35,996 nucleotides of DNA from Clostridiales bacterium UBA1316 (GTDB lineage Bacteria > Bacillota > Clostridia > Oscillospirales > Oscillospiraceae). The notes beneath the pieces were generated by a model. The model saw nothing but the letters and a program-made list of their open reading frames with translations, did no database searches and was not told where the DNA came from. Location: contig DBTM01000075.1 in NCBI GenBank assembly GCA_002307055.1, positions 1-35,996 on the forward strand, in the 5' to 3' direction. Below are positions 1 to 7,053 of this stretch, piece by piece (positions within the stretch are counted from its first letter, which is position 1; every line of letters begins with the position of its first letter). Position numbers and translations under genes: made by a program.

Positions 1-441
1 GTCTGCGGCGGTTTTGCCATGCCGATCCGTGAAGGAAAAGCAAAGGAAATTTACATCGTTGCCAGCGGCGAAATGATGTCCTTGTATGCCGCCAACAATA
101 TCTGTAAGGGCATCACGAAGTTTGCCGGCTCCGGCGATGTTCGCGTTGGGGGAATCATCTGCAACAGCCGCAATGTCGACGATGAATATGAGCTGGTCGG
201 CACCTTCGCTCAAGAACTGGGAACGCAGCTGCTTGGATTCATTCCAAGAGATAATATCGTGCAGCGTGCCGAAATAAACAAACAGACGGTCATTTCTTAT
301 GCGCCGGACAGCGCTCAGGCGTATATCTACCGTGAGCTTGCGGAGAAGCTGGAAAATAATAAGAATTTCGCTATACCGACGCCGCTTTCGGACGACAGCC
401 TGGAAGCATTGTTCACAGATATCGCATCGAAACAGATATAA
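1..441 (+). CDS. NifH-family iron protein (nitrogenase reductase-like), C-terminal part
   Basis: The gene is cut by the window start; frame 1 is open from base 1. The 146 visible codons open with VCGGFAMPIR and continue through SGEMMSLYAANNI, IICNSRN and PRDNIVQRAEI, all highly characteristic of the NifH/BchL/CfbC-type P-loop ATPase family. The Cys at codon 2 corresponds to the second cysteine that holds the subunit-bridging [4Fe-4S] cluster; the Walker A region and the first Cys lie upstream. NifH proteins pass electrons to a catalytic partner with ATP hydrolysis. No NifDK-type partner is visible here, so a true nitrogenase role cannot be claimed. MoeA, DUF364 and DUF169 genes downstream suggest a metal-cofactor enzyme system. 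Family assignment is firm; the subgroup is open. Confidence 0.9.
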   Translation, partial: VCGGFAMPIREGKAKEIYIVASGEMMSLYAANNICKGITKFAGSGDVRVGGIICNSRNVDDEYELVGTFAQELGTQLLGFIPRDNIVQRAEINKQTVISYAPDSAQAYIYRELAEKLENNKNFAIPTPLSDDSLEALFTDIASKQI

Positions 442-512
442 ATGCGCTTGAAATCGTACGCAGTATAATCTGGTAAGTATTTAACTTAATTGAGAGAAGA
501 GGAATTTAAGAT

Positions 513-1724
513 ATGAGAGGGAAAAAAATGGACGGCTTTATCCCGAGAGAGCAGCTTCTAGCCGATCTGTTCTCACGGTGGACGCCGATCGATGAATCGG
601 AGCTTCTTCCGCTTGAAGAATCAATAGGGCGGATTACCGCCCGTGCGTTGTATTCAGTTAACACACTGCCCGTGCACAGGACCTCCGGCTGTGACGGAAT
701 TGCTGTAAAAGCCGAGCTTTTTAAAAATGGTATGCCTGATTATAAAATGTGGCGTGAGGGCGTTGAATTTGCACGAGCGGATACCGGAGACGATTTTGAC
801 GACCAATATGACGCAGTAATTATGATCGAGGAAGTGGATCTGGCGCCCGACGGCCTGATCGCATTCATCAGCGAGGATGTCATTGTCACGCCGGGGACAA
901 ACACTGCGCCAAAAGGCTCCGCTGTGGCCTCGGGCGACTTCCTTATCGGCGCCGATATGCCGATAAGGCCGTCTGACCTGGCGGCGCTTGCGATGGGCGG
1001 GTGCCGCATGGTTCCTGTCCGGAAAAAACCGCGAGTTGCTTTTATCCCAACCGGAACAGAGCTGATACCGCCGCAGATGGAGCCAAAACGCGGCCAAAAC
1101 ATCGACACCAACAGTCTCCTGATAAAAGAAACGCTGCGGGCATTGGGAGCCGAGCCTATTATATTCCCCATCATCATCGACGATAACGAACTGCTTGAGA
1201 AAGCACTTGACGACGCTCTGCAAATAGCTGACATCGTCGTACTCAACGGAGGAACCGCAAAAGGCGGCGAAGATTTTAATGCGTCGCTGCTCGAACGCAA
1301 GGGTCAGCTTCTGCATCATTATGTCGCCGCGGCTCCCGGAAGGCCCATGGCCGTCGGTATTATCAATGAAAAGCCGGTTGTAAATCTGCCCGGTCCTACA
1401 ATTGCGGCATTCTTCGGCGCCGACTGGTGCCTGAGTTCAATAATTTGCCGAACGCTGCATATACCCGTACCGCAGAAAGAGCGTGTCACATGTACACTTG
1501 CTGAAGACATCAGCTCAAGTCCGGCCATGGCGATACTTTGCCGTATGGAAGTTAAAAAGGGGGCCGACGGATATATAGCCGAGCCCCGCTCATTCCGTGA
1601 CGGCACCATGCCCGCCTGCCTCACGTCGAATGCAATGTATATTTCACCAATAGGAGAAAGCAAGAAAAAAGCAGGCGAAATAATCCAGGTGGAGCTGCTC
1701 AGAGGAAGAGAGTTTATTCGCTGA
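513..1724 (+). CDS. MoeA-family molybdopterin-binding protein
   Basis: This 403-residue protein has the length and order of MoeA: PVHRTSGCDGIAV around residues 53-65 (the D-G substrate loop), GTELIPP in the middle, NGGTAKGGEDF from about residue 245 (the MoaB-like MPT-binding fold) and NLPGPTIAAF from about 291. MoeA inserts molybdate into adenylylated molybdopterin; some paralogues serve only particular enzymes. ATG 513 is preceded by an AGAAGAGG stretch. An alternative ATG at 528 follows GAGAGGG and is equally plausible. It lies 71 bp after the NifH-like gene on the same strand, with no terminator between them, so read-through is likely. A specialised role for the nearby molybdenum hydroxylase is inference from context. 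Confidence 0.88.
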   Translation: MRGKKMDGFIPREQLLADLFSRWTPIDESELLPLEESIGRITARALYSVNTLPVHRTSGCDGIAVKAELFKNGMPDYKMWREGVEFARADTGDDFDDQYDAVIMIEEVDLAPDGLIAFISEDVIVTPGTNTAPKGSAVASGDFLIGADMPIRPSDLAALAMGGCRMVPVRKKPRVAFIPTGTELIPPQMEPKRGQNIDTNSLLIKETLRALGAEPIIFPIIIDDNELLEKALDDALQIADIVVLNGGTAKGGEDFNASLLERKGQLLHHYVAAAPGRPMAVGIINEKPVVNLPGPTIAAFFGADWCLSSIICRTLHIPVPQKERVTCTLAEDISSSPAMAILCRMEVKKGADGYIAEPRSFRDGTMPACLTSNAMYISPIGESKKKAGEIIQVELLRGREFIR

Positions 1725-1817
1725 ACGCGCAGCCTGCGCAAAGGTGAATAGGCGCTATGAGTAAATAGCTCTGGAGAATTATAAAACTATTACAAATATT
1801 GCATGTGAGGTATTGCT

Positions 1818-2597
1818 ATGTGGCAGCTCTACGACGACCTGATTGAAGGTATACCCGAAGACCTTATTATCGACGATTATAATATCGGCTGCGCTTGGGT
1901 CATGGTTCGATCGGGCAGCAACGTCGGTGTTGCACTGACGGTCAAAGGCCGTGCTCTCAAACCGGAATATGAAGGGCCTGTCATTGGAGACCGCTTAAAG
2001 TGTATCGCCAAATGCGTAAAATCATGGAACTTTTTAGAAGCCTCTTTAGGTATGGCAGCGATAAACTGCTTCTATAATTCGCAACTCAAAATTTTGGAAC
2101 TCGTCAGGCAGGTAACCACTGACCCATCAAGTGGCAGAGATGAGCTACACACAAATCATGACGCTTTTTCATGTATGGCAAACCAGGTGGTTGCTAAAAA
2201 AGTTGCTGTTATCGGTAGGTTTCCTCATCTGGAAAATCAGCTGGCGCCAATCTGCCAACTTTCTGTTCTTGAACGCGATCCTGAGCAGGGTGATTACCCG
2301 GACAGTGCTTGTGAATATATCCTGCCGGAACAAGACATTGTCTTCATTACAGGTATGACACTAACGAATAAAACCCTGCCGCGTCTGCTGCAGCTCTCAC
2401 ACTCGAGCCAACGTGTAGTTCTTGTCGGTCCGTCGGTTCCCTTTGCGAGAGAACTATATAAGTATGGCGTTACAGACCTCGATGGGTTTGTCGTGACAGA
2501 CCCTGCCCTATCTGACCGGCTTGTCAGGCGCGGTGAAAAAATGGATATATTCAGCTGCGGCCGTAAAGTTGCTGTTGTTAACCTTTCGGCGCATTGA
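1818..2597 (+). CDS. DUF4213/DUF364 putative heavy-metal chelation protein (copy 1)
   Basis: A 259-residue soluble protein. The N-terminal half (about 1-110) resembles DUF4213, with the typical EASLGMAAINCFYN segment. The C-terminal half (about 125-255) resembles DUF364, with KKVAVIGRFPHLE, DIVFITGMTLTNKTLP and RVVLVGPSVPF. The family is described only as a putative metal-chelation domain; no reaction is established. GTGAGG lies about 8 bp before the ATG. It is related to the protein at 17059-17802, so the island carries one near each end. It is the last gene of the forward run that begins with the NifH-like gene and ends at the hairpin at 2667. Confidence 0.85.
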   Translation: MWQLYDDLIEGIPEDLIIDDYNIGCAWVMVRSGSNVGVALTVKGRALKPEYEGPVIGDRLKCIAKCVKSWNFLEASLGMAAINCFYNSQLKILELVRQVTTDPSSGRDELHTNHDAFSCMANQVVAKKVAVIGRFPHLENQLAPICQLSVLERDPEQGDYPDSACEYILPEQDIVFITGMTLTNKTLPRLLQLSHSSQRVVLVGPSVPFARELYKYGVTDLDGFVVTDPALSDRLVRRGEKMDIFSCGRKVAVVNLSAH

Positions 2598-2666
2598 ACA
2601 AAAATCTCATTGGTAAACTGTTGGATTGAAAACATGAAAAGCACAAACAGCGCACAATAATGAAAC

Positions 2667-2700
2667 AGGCATTACCGAGCGCACCCGGTAATGCCTTCCT
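2667..2700. terminator. Hairpin between convergent genes
   Basis: An 11-bp perfect stem (AGGCATTACCG with CGGTAATGCCT) closes an 8-base loop at 2678-2685 and is followed by a short T-containing stretch (TCCTTT). It lies between the stops of the forward DUF364 gene and the reverse DUF169 gene, where a bidirectional terminator is expected. The T-tract is modest, so intrinsic strength is uncertain. Confidence 0.75.
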
Positions 2701-2727
2701 TTAATGACTTCCAATTTTTGTATGTAG

Positions 2728-3555
2728 CTATTTTAGCTTCCAGTCTTCGCCTTTCTCAAGGCCCCAAAGCTCAAAAAGCGTGTTATAAAACGGTGGGCGT
2801 GGGAAGTCATAAACCAGCTCGCTCTTAGCCTCCGAGGTGTCGGTGTCATCGCCGAATAAAACGGACATATTATCCACAAGCTCGTCCATACGCCTGCCGG
2901 GAACAGAAAGGACGATTTCATCACTTTCCGGAGCCGCCCGTTCGGTCTCGCCCAAATCCGGCAGCGTTACGCGGTATTCGCCGGTCTGCATGGGTACGAC
3001 AATCTCATATATACACGAGTCTATGGCGTCCAGTTCAGTTGCCACCAGTTTTCCTGTTCTGCTCTTGATTGTAAAGAGCATGCTTCTGAGTTGGAGGTTA
3101 TTAGAGTATATCATTACTACATCCGGCTCAAAGGGGCAGTTCTCCAGAGGAGCCGTCACTATTCCCTTATACTTGTCCAGCGGAAACCTCGGAAACTTTT
3201 TAAAAAAACTGCGGGCTGCGTCCATGCTCTGTACGCCCAAAACACTGCATACGACTTCAAATGCCTTCGTGTCCTCGCCGCAGTCTACGTGGCCCAGACC
3301 CACCGGCGGGTTCCAGCACCAGTGATCTTCCTTTTGCATATATATGGTCTTTTTCTCTTTGCGGGTTAAATAAAAAGCCTGGCACAGAGCAATATGTTTC
3401 TTCATATCACGCATCGGGTATACGGCGTCAGGCGGCACTTCAGCCTCATTAATAATCATTTTAATCGCAATAGGCTCACTGTGGAGCCGAAGAGCATTAT
3501 GAAGCTTTTGGCTGTGTTCATTGTTTTTCACTACTAAACCTGATTGTAAAGCCAT
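2728..3555 (-). CDS. DUF169 family protein (copy 1)
   Basis: A 275-residue soluble protein of the DUF169/COG2043 type. Shared with the two forward copies at 3874 and 4720 are SEPIAIKM near residues 27-34, a C-Q-A-F element, KEDHWCWNP, an ENCPFEPDVVMIY element, a D-S-C before a short PMQTGEY segment, and a closing FYNTLFELWGL-EDWK end. Conserved Cys residues in CQA, HWC, NCPF and DSC could bind metal or a cluster, which is inference only. Function is unknown. It is transcribed away from the two tandem copies and differs from them most at its N-terminus, which is extended by a few residues. Confidence 0.85.
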   Translation of the reverse strand: MALQSGLVVKNNEHSQKLHNALRLHSEPIAIKMIINEAEVPPDAVYPMRDMKKHIALCQAFYLTRKEKKTIYMQKEDHWCWNPPVGLGHVDCGEDTKAFEVVCSVLGVQSMDAARSFFKKFPRFPLDKYKGIVTAPLENCPFEPDVVMIYSNNLQLRSMLFTIKSRTGKLVATELDAIDSCIYEIVVPMQTGEYRVTLPDLGETERAAPESDEIVLSVPGRRMDELVDNMSVLFGDDTDTSEAKSELVYDFPRPPFYNTLFELWGLEKGEDWKLK

Positions 3556-3589
3556 TTGCTAATTCTCCTAACATATACTTGATGAATCG

Positions 3590-3618
3590 ATTATATTCAG
3601 AATCCGGAATATAGTCAA
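3590..3618 (-). promoter_or_regulatory. Sigma-A-type promoter for the reverse DUF169 gene
   Basis: On the reverse strand TTGACT (3618-3613) is followed after 17 bp by TATAAT (3595-3590), about 35 bp before the ATG at 3555. It does not carry the CATATG motif found at the other island promoters, although a motif copy lies about 100 bp upstream at 3721. Confidence 0.7.
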
Positions 3619-3720
3619 TATACTGCAGCTCGATATGAATAATGCGGATATAATTTTGGCGCAACTACATGGCAGCGGCTTTTTGTGAGTTGATGATAGC
3701 AGTTTGAAATGTAATATTAT

Positions 3721-3739
3721 GAGCATATGTCAACATACA
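3721..3739 (+). promoter_or_regulatory. Operator-like site A of the shared CATATG motif
   Basis: The plus strand reads CATATGTCAACATACA from 3724. The reverse strand reads TTGACATATGCTCATAA, identical over 17 bases to the sequence at 6280-6296 before the hydroxylase genes. Its position between divergent DUF169 genes, about 27 bp upstream of a forward -35 box, suits a regulator site. Confidence 0.7.
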
Positions 3740-3750
3740 ACAAATTGATG

Positions 3751-3779
3751 TTGACAACACTCTGCTGTGAAGATACAAT
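3751..3779 (+). promoter_or_regulatory. Promoter of the tandem DUF169 genes
   Basis: TTGACA (3751-3756), a 17-bp spacer and TACAAT (3774-3779) make a near-consensus housekeeping promoter. The shared motif flanks it: site A upstream and site B about 30 bp downstream of the expected start point, with core-to-core distance 93 bp. Confidence 0.78.
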
Positions 3780-3816
3780 ATATAGTATTGAATGCAGATT
3801 GGATGTGCACATATAG

Positions 3817-3832
3817 CGTATGTCAACAACCG
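3817..3832 (+). promoter_or_regulatory. Operator-like site B of the shared motif
   Basis: CGTATGTCAACAACCG matches the island consensus at nearly every position and differs from site C (6172) at one base. It lies in the untranslated leader of the DUF169 pair, about 40 bp before the Shine-Dalgarno, so a bound protein could act as a roadblock or help loop to site A. Confidence 0.72.
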
Positions 3833-3873
3833 AAAACCAAATTTTGTTATTTACTTTTAAAGGAGATATCAGA

Positions 3874-4692
3874 ATGTATAAGCTGAATGACTTCAACATT
3901 GCTGGTCAGGAGTTGGAGGACCGCCTGCATCTTCGGTCCGCACCTATCGCCTTCAAGCTGATTGAAGAAGCCGAGATTCCTGAGGGATGCCTCCGGCCTT
4001 CGGAAAAGGGAACACATCACGCGCTTTGTCAATCGTTTGCTGCGGTTCGGCGCAGCCGCAGTTCCTTCGCACTCTTCAAAGAGGATCACTGGTGCTTATG
4101 GCCTCTCATCAGTTTCCGAAATGTCGATCTGGATGAGCATGATGTGGCATATCTGGGCTCCATGCAGTTCATTAAAGATCCGAAGCAGAGCCTTGAGTTC
4201 TATAATAAAAACTTCCCGATGATCGATCTTAATAAAAAGAAAGCTGGTATTGCAATCGCCCCGCTTGCGGCCTGCACCTTCGAGCCCGATGTAATCGTGA
4301 TCTACTGCATTCCCGCCCAGCTCCGTCAGCTTCTCATGGCTGCAAAGTTCAACGATGCCCTGGTCCCGAATGCCGCCCTGCACACCGTCAATTCCTGCGG
4401 AGCAGCTGTTCTCCCAATCATCAACGGCGAGACGGACTACAATGTGGCGATACCGGACCCGGGTGAATTTGAGCGGAGCCTTGCATGGGACGACGAGATG
4501 ATTTTCTCTGTTTCTGCCAAAAAACTGGAGTCTCTGATGGATGCAATCCGTGACATTACAGAAATGGGTTTTGGCTATAAACAGCTTGCCTATGATATGA
4601 ATCTCGAATATCCTAGAGCTGAGTTTTATAATAAAATGTTCGAAAAGTGGGGTCTCCCCACCGGCGAGGAATGGAAAATCGGCGAGCGATAA
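3874..4692 (+). CDS. DUF169 family protein (copy 2)
   Basis: A 272-residue DUF169/COG2043 protein. Visible family elements are RSAPIAFKL, ALCQSFAAVRR, KEDHWCLWPLISF, ACTFEPDVIVIYC, VNSCGAAVLP, NVAIPDPGEFER and the closing RAEFYNKMFEKWGLPTGEEWK. I use ATG 3874 because AAAGGAG sits 8 bp before it. The in-frame ATG at 3820 lies inside operator site B and has no ribosome binding site. Function is unknown; the repeated Cys in the CQ, HWC, ACTF and NSC elements are shared by all three copies. It is 27 bp ahead of the next copy and surely co-transcribed with it. Confidence 0.86.
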   Translation: MYKLNDFNIAGQELEDRLHLRSAPIAFKLIEEAEIPEGCLRPSEKGTHHALCQSFAAVRRSRSSFALFKEDHWCLWPLISFRNVDLDEHDVAYLGSMQFIKDPKQSLEFYNKNFPMIDLNKKKAGIAIAPLAACTFEPDVIVIYCIPAQLRQLLMAAKFNDALVPNAALHTVNSCGAAVLPIINGETDYNVAIPDPGEFERSLAWDDEMIFSVSAKKLESLMDAIRDITEMGFGYKQLAYDMNLEYPRAEFYNKMFEKWGLPTGEEWKIGER

Positions 4693-4719
4693 TCTATTAA
4701 AGACAAGGCGGTGTTATAA

Positions 4720-5532
4720 ATGGCTATCAGCATTCAGGAATTCAATCAGTTCGGAGAGAAGCTGGAACGGCTTTTGACGTTGCGGTATTCGCCCATCGCA
4801 CTGATAGTTCTGCACGAAGGCGATGCAATCCCGGAAGGGACAACCCGACCAATACAGGACAATGGCGGCCATTTGGCCATGTGCCAGGCTTTTGCGAAGG
4901 TCCGCCGGGACCGCGCCGCACTTACCATGCTCAAGGAGGACCACTGGTGCGTCTGGCCGCTGGTTTCTTACGGTATGGTGCCGGTGCCCGCGGAGGATTA
5001 TGAGGAGCTGGGGAGTAAGTTTTTCGTCAAGGATCCGCAGCTGGGGGTCGAATACTTCCAAAAGGACTACCCGCGTCTTAACGACACAAATGTGATTGGT
5101 TTTTCCATAGCCCCGCTTAAAAGCTGCATCTTTGCCCCGGATTTGGTGTGTACATACTGCCGTCCTGCTCAGATTCGAAGCTTTCAGATGGCGGCAAAAT
5201 TCCAGTCGGGCAAAATGCTGGAGCTCCGGCTGGACCCGGTTGATTCCTGCGTCCACTCCACGATCCCTGTCCTAAACGGACAGGATTACAACATCACCTT
5301 CCCGGACCCCGGCGAATATGAACGTGCCATGACGGACGAAGACGAAGTCATGTTCACAATGCGGAGTGAGAAGCTGCAAGAGATCATCAGCGGCCTTGAG
5401 TTTCTTAGCGGAGCAGGCTTCGGCTACAAGGAACTGTCCAAAGATATGCCGGAGGACTTTGCAAGACCGAAGTTTTATAATGACATGTTCGCCAAGTGGG
5501 GCTTGGAAACAGGCAGGCAGTGGAAAAAATAA
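4720..5532 (+). CDS. DUF169 family protein (copy 3)
   Basis: A 270-residue paralogue of the preceding gene with the same elements: RYSPIALIVL, AMCQAFAKVRRDR, KEDHWCVWPLVSYG, KSCIFAPDLVCTYC, VDSCVHSTIP, NITFPDPGEYER, GAGFGYKEL and the closing RPKFYNDMFAKWGLETGRQWK. It is closer to copy 2 than to copy 1, as expected from tandem duplication. AAGGCGGTG precedes the ATG. The protein is soluble with no signal peptide. The unit ends at the hairpin at 5572. The biochemical role is unknown. Sharing an operator with molybdenum and NifX/ORP genes points to a metal-cofactor context, which is inference. Confidence 0.86.
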   Translation: MAISIQEFNQFGEKLERLLTLRYSPIALIVLHEGDAIPEGTTRPIQDNGGHLAMCQAFAKVRRDRAALTMLKEDHWCVWPLVSYGMVPVPAEDYEELGSKFFVKDPQLGVEYFQKDYPRLNDTNVIGFSIAPLKSCIFAPDLVCTYCRPAQIRSFQMAAKFQSGKMLELRLDPVDSCVHSTIPVLNGQDYNITFPDPGEYERAMTDEDEVMFTMRSEKLQEIISGLEFLSGAGFGYKELSKDMPEDFARPKFYNDMFAKWGLETGRQWKK

Positions 5533-5571
5533 GGATGAGTTCTCCGGTTTGATTCCAGATGGCAATATTAA

Positions 5572-5618
5572 AAGGCCCTGTGTTTTCAATGCTTTAATGG
5601 CATGAACACAGGGCTTTG
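5572..5618. terminator. Bidirectional terminator
   Basis: GCCCTGTGTT (5575-5584) pairs with AACACAGGGC (5605-5614) and is flanked by A-rich and T-containing sequence. It lies between the forward DUF169 gene and the reverse DUF134 gene, which converge here. Confidence 0.85.
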
Positions 5619-5629
5619 CTTATAATGTT

Positions 5630-6106
5630 TTATTCGTCAATCCTGTTATTCCGCCAGCAATTCCTCTTGCAGAATTTGCCTTTACACGTTTGTTCACACA
5701 TAATATTGGATGAACTACAGTCAGGACAAGAATATGCCCCGGTTTTGATCAATTCTAAATTTTCAAAACTTTCCATCCATTCCTTACCGCAATCCAGGCA
5801 TTTTACAGGGCAGATATTCTGTGTGAAATAACCACCCTCTATATGAATGGTTTTACCATTTATCAGGCTGTCTGCAATTTTTTCTCTTGCGGACAACAAG
5901 ATACGCTGAAAAGTTGGGCGGGATACCTCCATCTTTTCTGCGCATTCACCCTGCTCAAGCCCTATTAAATCCTTAAGACGTATAGCCTCCAGTTCCTCAA
6001 GCTTTATGATATTATCAGGAACTTCAGCAATCCCGTTATTGGACGGTACAAAATAGGGGACGGTGGGGATGTTTTCAATTCTTCTCCATTTGGTTGGTCG
6101 AGCCAA
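5630..6106 (-). CDS. DUF134 (UPF0251) family DNA-binding protein with Cys-rich C-terminus
   Basis: A 158-residue protein. It starts with the family signature MARPTKWRRIEN and has a sigma-region-4-like helix-turn-helix at about residues 37-75 (EELEAIRLKDLIGLEQ, then SRPTFQRILLSAREKIA). NGKTIHIEGG follows at 83-92. The last third has Cys99, Cys103 and Cys106, then CPDC and further Cys residues that probably bind metal. DUF134 genes are commonly found beside NifX/ORP-type genes. Its own promoter overlaps one copy of the island's CATATG motif, so autoregulation and control of the other motif-bearing operons is the obvious hypothesis. DNA binding by this protein is not shown by the sequence alone. 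Confidence 0.9.
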   Translation of the reverse strand: MARPTKWRRIENIPTVPYFVPSNNGIAEVPDNIIKLEELEAIRLKDLIGLEQGECAEKMEVSRPTFQRILLSAREKIADSLINGKTIHIEGGYFTQNICPVKCLDCGKEWMESFENLELIKTGAYSCPDCSSSNIMCEQTCKGKFCKRNCWRNNRIDE

Positions 6107-6152
6107 TCAATTCAACTCCCTGTAGTCTAACAGATAAAATATATGATATTTA

Positions 6153-6187
6153 ATATTACATTGTAAATATTCGTATGTCAACAAACG
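6153..6187 (-). promoter_or_regulatory. Promoter of the DUF134 gene overlapping operator-like site C
   Basis: On the reverse strand TTGACA (6181-6176), a 17-bp spacer and TAATAT (6158-6153) lie about 47 bp before the ATG. The plus strand over 6172-6187 reads CGTATGTCAACAAACG, a motif copy covering the -35 box. A bound protein would be expected to block polymerase. Confidence 0.8.
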
Positions 6188-6279
6188 AAATCTCAAGTTT
6201 TAACAGTAATATTGAGATTATTGCGACATGTAACCACTATGTATGATGAATTGGTTAATTCAAAAGATTATATTTGATA

Positions 6280-6308
6280 TTGACATATGCTCATAACACA
6301 ACTAAAAT
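6280..6308 (+). promoter_or_regulatory. Promoter of the molybdenum hydroxylase operon overlapping operator-like site D
   Basis: TTGACA (6280-6285), a 17-bp spacer and TAAAAT (6303-6308). The -35 box is the left half of TTGACATATGCTCATAA, identical to the reverse strand of site A. Site C lies 112 bp away at the divergent promoter. Confidence 0.82.
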
Positions 6309-6368
6309 AAAACCATAATTATGGTCATAAGATCAGAATAATTTAAGCTACATTTCATGGAGGGTCAT

Positions 6369-7049
6369 ATGAAAGAAGAAAGCACCAAGAACAGAACAGA
6401 TCATTTGCCTGAGATTAAGTTTACGCACGAAACGACTCAGGCAATGGCGGCAGAAAAGATAAAGTCTATCCCCCCGATGCTCACGGAATTCCGCTGCCCG
6501 CTCTGCAACAAGAATTTCGTTTCATACACGGATCTCAAAAAGCATTATGCTTCAGAGCATGCAGATTCAATAATTCCTGAAATTATTGTGCTCCATGTCA
6601 ACGGTAAGGATTGTGAATTGCTTGTCGAACCGCATTGGACACTGCAGCGCACGCTTCAATTCAGACTGGGACTCACCGGCTCCAAGCATATGTGCGGCAA
6701 AGGCGCTTGCGGCTCTTGTACAGTCATCATAGACGGTAGGGCTGTACTTGCCTGTATCATTCTTTCGGTAGAATGCGTCGGTCAATCCATACTGTCAATA
6801 GAAGGTATATCGGCAGATCCTAAGTGGAAGCCGCTGATCGATGCTTATTGCAAGTGGGATGCTATGCAATGCGGCTATTGCACGACCGGTTTCCTTGTCA
6901 CAGCTAAAGCGTTACTCGATAAGAACCCGAATCCGACTGAAGAAGAAATTCGTGAGGCGCTTTCAGGCAACATCTGCATCTGTGGTACATATCCGCGCCA
7001 TTCTACAGCAATAATGGAAGCGGCCTTGATCATGTCAAAAGGAGTGTAG
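6369..7049 (+). CDS. Molybdenum hydroxylase [2Fe-2S] subunit with N-terminal C2H2 zinc finger
   Basis: The body is the small iron-sulfur subunit of the xanthine dehydrogenase/aldehyde oxidase family. Cys109, Cys114, Cys117 and Cys129 form the plant-ferredoxin cluster; Cys168, Cys171, Cys203 and Cys205 form the helical second cluster. It passes electrons between the Mo and flavin subunits encoded next. Unusually, about 80 residues precede this body, including FRCPLCNKNF then H59 and H64, a textbook C-x2-C-x12-H-x4-H zinc finger. I use ATG 6369 because GGAGG lies 5 bp before it; the ATG at 6357 would overlap that site. The stop is 4 bp before the next start, so translation is probably coupled. 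Confidence 0.9.
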   Translation: MKEESTKNRTDHLPEIKFTHETTQAMAAEKIKSIPPMLTEFRCPLCNKNFVSYTDLKKHYASEHADSIIPEIIVLHVNGKDCELLVEPHWTLQRTLQFRLGLTGSKHMCGKGACGSCTVIIDGRAVLACIILSVECVGQSILSIEGISADPKWKPLIDAYCKWDAMQCGYCTTGFLVTAKALLDKNPNPTEEEIREALSGNICICGTYPRHSTAIMEAALIMSKGV

Positions 7050-7053
7050 CCGT

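Noticed and set aside
1..441. Calling the first gene a true nitrogenase nifH.
   Set aside because: Only the C-terminal half is visible, no NifD/K/E/N/B genes are seen, and NifH relatives serve several other enzymes. Family-level naming is all that is supported.
3820..3873. Longer N-terminus for the second DUF169 protein from ATG 3820.
   Set aside because: The ATG is inside operator site B, lacks a ribosome site, and the extra 18 residues have no counterpart in the third copy; AAAGGAG marks ATG 3874.
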